NCBI GenBank assembly: GCA_005887855.1
Contig: VBQB01000255.1
Coordinates: 1-30,167 of the forward strand
Reading direction: 5' to 3'
DNA from: Verrucomicrobiota bacterium
GTDB taxonomy: Bacteria; Verrucomicrobiota; Verrucomicrobiae; Chthoniobacterales; UBA10450
Length of the DNA stretch: 30,167 nucleotides
Shown one piece after another: positions 23,018-30,167 of the stretch. How positions within the stretch are numbered: position 1 is the stretch's first letter; each line of letters begins with the position of its first letter. The position numbers and the translations under genes were made by a program. Below the pieces are notes generated by a model, which saw only the letters and a list, made by a program, of their open reading frames with translations, was not told where the DNA came from and ran no database searches.

Positions 23018-23917
23018 ATGCAGCACTGTTTTTTTTCACGTTTTTCGTTATCGATTCTCGCGCTTTGTAGCGGGTGCATTTTCGCAACGTCCACATTTGC
23101 AGCCGAGGCCGAGCCCGCCGTGCCGTTAAAGCCAGCAGAGCTCGTTCACATCGGCAAATTCGCGATTACGAACTCAATGCTGCTAACGTGGGTTGTCGCG
23201 GCCGGGATCATTGTTTTCGCGCAACTCGCGACGCAAGAGATCAAGCCGGTCCCAAGCGGTGCGCAAAACTTTTGGGAATGGCTCGTTGAGAGTCTTTACA
23301 ATTTTCTGGAAAGCATCATCGGTCGCGATCTCGTGCGAAAGACATTTTGGTTTTTCGCGACCATTTTCATTTTCATCTTATTCGTAAACTGGTTCGGCTT
23401 GATCCCCGGCGTAGGCACGATTGGCTGGGGACATCATGATCCAGCGACTGGCGTTTTCCGTGTCGATCGACCGCTTTTGCGCGGCGGGAATGCCGATCTC
23501 AACATGACCACGGCGATGGCCGCGATCTTTTTTTTGCTTTGGATCATTTGGGCGATCCAGGCCAACGGCGTCGGGGGATTCTTGCTTCACATTTTCGGCC
23601 CAAAAGGTGAAACGTCCGGTTTTTTGAAACTAATCATGGTCGTTATCTTTTTCATGGTCGGATGGCTCGAAGTCGTCTCGATTCTGTTCCGGCCGATCTC
23701 GCTGAGCTTTCGGCTTTTCGGCAACGTCTATGCCGGTGAAAGCATTTTGGAAGCGATGTCGAACATGGTTCCGATGCTTTCCTGGCTAATTCCGATTCCG
23801 TTTTACTTTATGGAGCTACTAGTGGGATTCGTGCAGGCGCTCGTTTTTATGTTATTGACTGCTGTTTTTACACTCTTGATTGCGCAACATCAACCAGGTC
23901 ACGAACCACAACATTAA
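23018..23917 (+). CDS. atpB: ATP synthase F0 subunit a
   Basis: Subunit a forms the proton half-channels beside the c-ring. The protein has 299 residues. The first 28 are a probable signal peptide (FSLSILALCSG...TFA), which some bacterial AtpB proteins carry. The essential arginine is Arg232 in ISLSFRLFGNVYAGE, and the last helices are PFYFMELLVGFVQALVFMLLTAVFTLLI. It heads the operon with no atpI or atpZ before it; the 141 bases upstream contain nothing I recognise and should hold the promoter. A stretch of non-hydrophobic sequence at 130-160 (GWGHHDPATGVFRVDRPLL) is a loop between membrane helices. Confidence 0.96.
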   Translation: MQHCFFSRFSLSILALCSGCIFATSTFAAEAEPAVPLKPAELVHIGKFAITNSMLLTWVVAAGIIVFAQLATQEIKPVPSGAQNFWEWLVESLYNFLESIIGRDLVRKTFWFFATIFIFILFVNWFGLIPGVGTIGWGHHDPATGVFRVDRPLLRGGNADLNMTTAMAAIFFLLWIIWAIQANGVGGFLLHIFGPKGETSGFLKLIMVVIFFMVGWLEVVSILFRPISLSFRLFGNVYAGESILEAMSNMVPMLSWLIPIPFYFMELLVGFVQALVFMLLTAVFTLLIAQHQPGHEPQH

Positions 23918-23982
23918 CAATTTCGGCGACCCGTCGCGCTAAAACAGCGAAGATCGCCAATGAGAAAACCAAACGAGAAACT

Positions 23983-24198
23983 ATGATATTACCATTACTG
24001 GCAGAAATGACCGGAAGCATTCACGTGGGACTTGCAGCCATGGGCGCGGGGATCGGAGTCGGCCTTACCGGCCTGGGGGCGGCCGCGGCGGTCGGACGCA
24101 ATCCCGGCGCGGCAACCCCAATCCTGGTGCAGGCGATTCTGGCGATCGCTTTTACTGAAGCGATCGTGTTCTATGCGCTGTACCTTCTTGCTCACTAA
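23983..24198 (+). CDS. atpE: ATP synthase F0 subunit c
   Basis: This 71-residue hairpin of two membrane helices has a Gly/Ala-rich first helix (GAGIGVGLTGLGAAAAVG), the polar loop GRNPGA at 38-43 and the ion-binding carboxylate Glu59 in AIAFTEAIVFYAL. The position after Glu59 is Ala, and the first helix lacks the Gln typical of Na+-binding rings, so proton coupling is more likely. It lies 65 bases after atpB. The sequence just upstream (AACGAGAAACT) contains a weak ribosome site. Confidence 0.96.
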   Translation: MILPLLAEMTGSIHVGLAAMGAGIGVGLTGLGAAAAVGRNPGAATPILVQAILAIAFTEAIVFYALYLLAH

Positions 24199-24245
24199 AT
24201 CTTTCCCGCGCGGGGCAATTGCCGCCGCGCCCAAAGGTTTGCATT

Positions 24246-24788
24246 ATGAACCTGATGATTGCAGCTACGAGCGGGGGTTTTACTGACACGTTGCGCGATA
24301 CGGCCGAGACCTTTGGCTGGAATCCGTGGCTGTTCTTATCGCAAGTGATCAGCTTCGTAATTGTCGCGTTGCTGCTGCGTCGCTTTGCCTACAAACCGAT
24401 TTTGGCCGTGCTCGAAGAACGCCGGCGACGAATCGAGGAAGGCCAGCTTAACGCGGAGAAAATTAAGAAACAACTGGCCGAGGCCGAGCAGCGTTATGCG
24501 GAAGTTCTAGCCAAGGCAAACGCCGACGCACAACGGATGATCGACGAAGCTCGCGAAAGCAGCGCGCACCTCGCCGAGCGCAAGCAGCAGGAAGCGATTG
24601 CGGCGGCGGAACAAATCCTTGTGAAAGCGCGCGAAGCTAGTGCGATTGAACATGAGGGCACGATGGAATCTCTAAAGCGCGAGCTCGGACGTCTGGTGGT
24701 CGATACAACCGCCAAGGTCACGGGCAAAGTGCTCACCTCCGAGGACCAACAGCGGTTGCAGGAAGAAACAGCCCGCCAACTCGCCTGA
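24246..24788 (+). CDS. atpF: ATP synthase F0 subunit b
   Basis: Starting at the ATG at 24246 (MNLMIAATSGG), the protein has 180 residues. One N-terminal membrane helix is followed by a long charged coiled coil, KPILAVLEERRRRIEEGQ through about 150, rich in Ala, Glu and Lys, that forms the peripheral stalk. The frame is open further upstream (24219), but that part is intergenic. The stop TGA overlaps the ATG of atpH by one base (TGATG). Confidence 0.93.
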   Translation: MNLMIAATSGGFTDTLRDTAETFGWNPWLFLSQVISFVIVALLLRRFAYKPILAVLEERRRRIEEGQLNAEKIKKQLAEAEQRYAEVLAKANADAQRMIDEARESSAHLAERKQQEAIAAAEQILVKAREASAIEHEGTMESLKRELGRLVVDTTAKVTGKVLTSEDQQRLQEETARQLA

Positions 24789-25180
24789 TGAAGATCAATA
24801 AGGAAGTCCGCCAACTTTCGCGTCAAATGCTTCAAGCAAGTTTCACTGACGGCCAGCTCGATTCCGGACGAATCTCATCGCTGGTGGACTCGCTCATAGC
24901 GAGAAAGCCACGCAATTACATCGGCGTTCTGAAAAATTACAGGCGTTTGCTACGCATCGAAGTGGAAAAACGGCGCGCTCGAATCGAGACCGCGAGCGAG
25001 GTGGATCGCGAAACTACTTCGAGACTCGTGGCGAATCTAAAGAAAAAATACGGCAGCGATCTGACGACCGAATTCGTCGTCAATCCTCAGCTTCTTGGCG
25101 GGATGCGCATTCGCGTCGGCAGCGACGTTTGGGATGGAAGTGTCCGCAATCGGCTCGAACGCCTTCAGCAGCAACTTTAA
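24788..25180 (+). CDS. atpH: ATP synthase subunit delta (short form)
   Basis: The protein has 130 residues, shorter than the roughly 177 of E. coli delta. The C-terminal part is recognisable: [38 protein letters not shown] matches the conserved end of delta. The N-terminal helical domain, which binds the top of F1 in E. coli, is much reduced and reads [19 protein letters not shown]. Delta links the peripheral stalk to F1. The position between atpF and atpA and the C-terminus make the call clear. Whether the short form is usual in this lineage cannot be judged here. Confidence 0.9.
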   Translation: MKINKEVRQLSRQMLQASFTDGQLDSGRISSLVDSLIARKPRNYIGVLKNYRRLLRIEVEKRRARIETASEVDRETTSRLVANLKKKYGSDLTTEFVVNPQLLGGMRIRVGSDVWDGSVRNRLERLQQQL

Positions 25181-25194
25181 ATCCAAAACAAATC

Positions 25195-26727
25195 ATGAGC
25201 AGCATACTCGAAGAAATTGAAACCAAAATTGAAGGGCTAAAAACCTCGACGACGAAAAGTAATGTGGGCGTCGTTCGCGAGACTGGCGACGGCGTGGCAC
25301 GTATCGAAGGCCTTAGCGACGTCATGCTCAATGAGATGATCGAGTTTCCGAATGGGGTCTTCGGCCTGGCATTGAACCTCGAAGAAACTGAAGTCGGCGC
25401 CATTTTGCTGGGCGAAACAACAAAAGTCTCCGAAGGTGACGAAGTAAGAACCACAGGAAAACTGTTACAGGTTCCCGTCGGCAAAGCGTTGCTTGGACGC
25501 GTCGTTAATACCATAGGCCAACCACTGGATGGAAAAGGCGACATCAAGACAGACTCGTTTTATCCACTTGAAAAGATCGCGCCGGGCGTGATCAAACGCC
25601 GCAGTGTCAGCCAACCTGTTCAAACCGGTATCATGGCGATTGACGCCATGATTCCAATCGGCCGCGGACAGCGCGAGTTGATTATCGGTGACCGCGCAAC
25701 TGGGAAAACCACTATTGCAATCGATACAATCGTCAGTCAGGCGCGGCTCAATAAAGCCGGTGAAAAGGGAGAGGTGAAAGATTATCGGCCGCTTTACTGT
25801 ATTTACGTCGCGGTTGGCCAGAAGAATTCCAACGTCGCGCGAGCACTCGCCGTTCTCGAAAAAGAAGGCGCCCTGCCGTACACGACAATCATCTCCGCGC
25901 CTGCGTCCGACACGGCCACCAATCAATATCTCGCGCCATTCGCGGGTGCCGCCATGGGGGAGTGGTTCATGGATAATGGCATGGACGCCCTCATTATTTA
26001 CGATGATTTGTCGAAACACGCCGTCGCGTATCGCCAGGTTTCCCTCGTCTTGAGGCGACCTTCTGGACGCGAAGCCTACCCCGGCGATGTATTTTATTTG
26101 CATTCGCGATTGCTTGAGCGAAGCGCCCGCGTCGCGGAAAAGTTTGGCGGCGGTTCGGTCACGGCGCTTCCAATTATTGAAACACAAGCAGGCGACGTTT
26201 CCGCTTACATTCCAACCAACGTGATTTCGATCACGGACGGACAGATTTATCTCGAGACCGATCTTTTTTATCAAGGCATTCGGCCGGCCATTTCAGTGGG
26301 TCTTTCGGTCAGCCGGGTCGGTTCCGCCGCGCAGATCAAGGCCATTAAGCAGGTCGCGGGCAAAGTGAAACTCGATCTCGCTCAGTTTCGCGAGCTGGCC
26401 GCCTTTGCGCAGTTTGGTTCCGATCTCGACGCGGCAACAAAAGCACGACTCGATCGGGGACAACGCATTGTCGAGCTTTTTAAGCAAAAACAGTACAACC
26501 CAATCCCGGTCGAAGAACAGGTCGCGGTGATGTGGGCGATGCAAAATGGGTATGTCGATCCCGTGCCTGTCGAGCGGGTAAAGGAATTTCAAATCAAGCT
26601 CCAGGATTATTTGCAGACGCGGAAAGAAAGTTTGCTGGCGGCTATTCGTGACAAGAAACAACTGGATGAGAATATCGAGTCGCAGCTACGGGCCGCGCTC
26701 GACGAATTCAAAGCGACCTGGCGATAA
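25195..26727 (+). CDS. atpA: ATP synthase F1 subunit alpha
   Basis: The protein has 510 residues from the ATG at 25195 ([12 protein letters not shown]); the open frame upstream belongs to the atpH region. It has the N-terminal barrel ([10 protein letters not shown]), the P-loop GDRATGKT at 165-172 and [26 protein letters not shown]. It also has the [12 protein letters not shown] and [26 protein letters not shown] segments, plus the arginine finger in [14 protein letters not shown]. Alpha binds nucleotide at the non-catalytic sites. The stop at 26727 is directly followed by the ATG of atpG. Confidence 0.97.
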   Translation: MSSILEEIETKIEGLKTSTTKSNVGVVRETGDGVARIEGLSDVMLNEMIEFPNGVFGLALNLEETEVGAILLGETTKVSEGDEVRTTGKLLQVPVGKALLGRVVNTIGQPLDGKGDIKTDSFYPLEKIAPGVIKRRSVSQPVQTGIMAIDAMIPIGRGQRELIIGDRATGKTTIAIDTIVSQARLNKAGEKGEVKDYRPLYCIYVAVGQKNSNVARALAVLEKEGALPYTTIISAPASDTATNQYLAPFAGAAMGEWFMDNGMDALIIYDDLSKHAVAYRQVSLVLRRPSGREAYPGDVFYLHSRLLERSARVAEKFGGGSVTALPIIETQAGDVSAYIPTNVISITDGQIYLETDLFYQGIRPAISVGLSVSRVGSAAQIKAIKQVAGKVKLDLAQFRELAAFAQFGSDLDAATKARLDRGQRIVELFKQKQYNPIPVEEQVAVMWAMQNGYVDPVPVERVKEFQIKLQDYLQTRKESLLAAIRDKKQLDENIESQLRAALDEFKATWR

Positions 26728-28954
<2,227 letters not shown>

Positions 28955-29007
28955 AACATTGAAACGTGAATCCTTAAATCGTCGGACGTTCCTGATTCTT
29001 CCGCTTC

Positions 29008-29035
29008 AACGCTTTAACGCTTTAACGCTTTAACG
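29008..29035 (+). repeat. Tandem repeat of AACGCTTT before atpC
   Basis: Three exact copies of AACGCTTT plus a half copy (AACG) sit at 29008-29035 in the 88-base gap between atpD and atpC, ending 7 bases before the atpC ATG. The related CTTCAACGCTT appears before obgE (20473-20483) and again here (29004-29014). A length-variable tract so close to the start codon could affect translation of epsilon. Confidence 0.75.
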
Positions 29036-29042
29036 AATAACA

Positions 29043-29453
29043 ATGGCCACTCTCAAACTTGAAATCGTTACGCCGGAAACAAAAATCTATTCCGAAGACG
29101 TCGACATGGTCACTTTGCCGGGATCGGAGGGCGAGCTCGGCGTTTATCCCAAACATGTCCCATTGCTAACCACATTAAAACCAGGTGAGCTGCGAGTTTT
29201 GAAAGGGGGACGCGAGACGGCAATGGCCATCGGCGAAGGCTTTGTGGAGATCAAAGCCGACGCGGTTTCGGTTTTGACCGACATGGCTTTGGAGGCTGAG
29301 AAGATCGACATCGCTGCGGCTGAGGCCGCTGTCGAGCGCGCCAGGGCCGCGATGAAGGAAGATCACACTGCTGCAGAGGTTGCAGGGATTCAAGCGTCGT
29401 TGCACAAAGCGCTCGCCCAATTGCACGTCAAACGCCGTCGTCATCACGGGTAG
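29043..29453 (+). CDS. atpC: ATP synthase F1 subunit epsilon
   Basis: The 136-residue protein has the beta-sandwich (LEIVTPETKIYSEDVDMVTLPGSEGELGVYPKHVPLLTTLKPG) and, after residue 85, the two-helix C-terminal part (AAAEAAVERARAAMKE...LHKALAQLHVKRRRHH) that can regulate the enzyme. It ends the operon. A TGTCGATCTT copy on the opposite strand (29301-29310) is read as Lys-Ile-Asp. The C-terminal tail is unusually basic and His-rich. Confidence 0.95.
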   Translation: MATLKLEIVTPETKIYSEDVDMVTLPGSEGELGVYPKHVPLLTTLKPGELRVLKGGRETAMAIGEGFVEIKADAVSVLTDMALEAEKIDIAAAEAAVERARAAMKEDHTAAEVAGIQASLHKALAQLHVKRRRHHG

Positions 29454-29483
29454 CGTGCTTCAAACGTCGCCAAAGTGAACCCG

Positions 29484-29571
29484 GTCAGTCCGAGCGAAGT
29501 CGAGGAATCCCGTGGCGCTACCCCTAACGTTTCATCACGGGATTCTTCGACTCCGCTCCACTCAGAGTGAC
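29484..29571. repeat. Inverted repeat after the atp operon
   Basis: Cores at 29492-29514 and 29536-29558 are inverted copies matching at 21 of 23 positions, each with the shared GAATCCCGTG edge facing a 21-base loop. Outer bases (GTCAG / GTGAC) extend the pairing imperfectly to 29484-29571. It resembles a transposed palindromic repeat and also sits where an operon-end terminator would be, though no T-run follows. Confidence 0.7.
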
Positions 29572-29582
29572 AAGTAAGCGCG

Positions 29583-30167
29583 ATGAACGTTCCAGAGAGC
29601 CTCGGGATCATCGCCGGAAACGGTGTTTACCCCCGATTGCTTGCTGATTCCGCGCGGAACGCCGGCGTTAAAAAAATTGTCGCCGCCGCATTCACAGACG
29701 AAACGGATTCGGCACTCAAGCAGCATGTCGATCTAATTGAATGGATGCGCGTTGGACAAATGGGTCGGTTGCTCAAATTTTTTCGCGAACAAAACATTCA
29801 TCACGCGATCATGGCGGGACAAATTGCGCCGAAGAACCTTTTTGATCTACGGCCAGATTGGAAAGCCCTTCTCTTGCTCGCGCGACTCAAAGAACGCAAC
29901 GCTGAATCCATTTTCGCGGCGATTGCAGATGAGCTTGCAAAAATAGATGTCGATCTTTTGCCGGCGACGACTTTTCTCGAAGATTTTCTTGCGCCCGCTG
30001 GATTGATCGCGGGACCGAAGCTCACACACCGCGAGGAAGAGGATGTCGATCTTGGCTGGAAGATCGCCAAGGAAATTGCGCGCCTCGACATTGGACAGAC
30101 CGTCATTGTGAAAAACGGAACGGTCGTCGCGGTTGAAGCGCTCGAAGGCACAAACGAAACCATAAAA
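29583..30167 (+). CDS. lpxI: UDP-2,3-diacylglucosamine pyrophosphatase LpxI (3' end outside window)
   Basis: LpxI hydrolyses UDP-2,3-diacylglucosamine to lipid X in lipid A synthesis, replacing LpxH in many bacteria. Translation starts at the ATG at 29583 (MNVPESLGIIAGNGVYPRLLADSAR), the typical LpxI opening, and remains open for 195 codons to the window edge. Further matches are HAIMAGQIAPKNLFDLRPDWKALLLLARLKERNAESIFAAIADEL, LEDFLAPAGLIAGPKLT and GWKIAKEIARLDIGQTVIVKNGTVVAVEALEGTNETI. Full-length proteins have about 270-290 residues, so roughly 80 are missing. Its presence shows that the organism makes lipid A. Two TGTCGATCTT copies lie at 29948-29957 and 30044-30053. Confidence 0.94.
   Translation, partial: MNVPESLGIIAGNGVYPRLLADSARNAGVKKIVAAAFTDETDSALKQHVDLIEWMRVGQMGRLLKFFREQNIHHAIMAGQIAPKNLFDLRPDWKALLLLARLKERNAESIFAAIADELAKIDVDLLPATTFLEDFLAPAGLIAGPKLTHREEEDVDLGWKIAKEIARLDIGQTVIVKNGTVVAVEALEGTNETIK

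Noticed and set aside
25465..26274. A 269-codon open frame on the minus strand
   Set aside because: It is the shadow of atpA, with no recognisable motif.

Overview
The window looks like a piece of chromosome from a Gram-negative bacterium, probably a member of the Verrucomicrobiota and perhaps the Chthoniobacterales. This assignment is an inference, based on the overall style of the proteins, on lipid A synthesis through LpxI, on the NNTAxGxxAL-type surface repeats at the left edge, and on several kinds of palindromic intergenic repeat. Most of the window is conserved chromosomal genes. Shine-Dalgarno sequences are weak, GTG and TTG starts are common, and many neighbouring genes overlap or touch.

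Layout. 1-900: start of a secreted repeat protein on the minus strand, a gene-poor stretch, and tRNA-Ser(UGA) with a partial duplicate of its 3' end. 902-3469: an SplB-like radical SAM gene with a LexA-like palindrome upstream, facing a succinate-semialdehyde dehydrogenase. 3532-8581 (minus strand): a small acidic protein, egtB, egtD, an ABC ATPase and a fused binding-protein/permease. All but one junction are 4-base overlaps; the egtD-ATPase gap is 46 bp. The set reads as ergothioneine synthesis plus an EgtUV-like transporter. 8698-10635: a damaged alpha/beta hydrolase and a LOG-family protein. 10546-12567 (minus strand): glycosyltransferase, acyl carrier protein, TatA. 12684-15683: Ku, ribosomal protein S14, a CorC/HlyC-type membrane protein and a small Cys-rich protein. 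15848-19080: a manganese module in which mntR diverges from an outer-membrane protein gene, mntH and a universal stress protein gene, with an operator-like palindrome between them. 19197-22876: a GlgA/GlgM-type glycosyltransferase, obgE and another GT4 glycosyltransferase. 23018-29453: a complete F-type ATP synthase operon (atpBEFHAGDC), with atpD broken by an out-of-frame deletion. 29583-30167: the start of lpxI.

The most unexpected signal is a dispersed 10-mer, TGTCGATCTT. It occurs exactly 12 times (9 on the plus strand, 3 on the minus) against about 0.06 expected by chance. All copies are inside genes of unrelated families and they are read in three different codon contexts. This resembles a DNA-uptake or other genome-signature sequence. 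Other notable points are a two-hairpin REP/BIME-like element inserted in frame into the signal-peptide region of the EgtU-like gene, a reversed domain order in that protein, and two separate out-of-frame internal deletions (hydrolase and atpD). Those deletions are either real decay or assembly errors.
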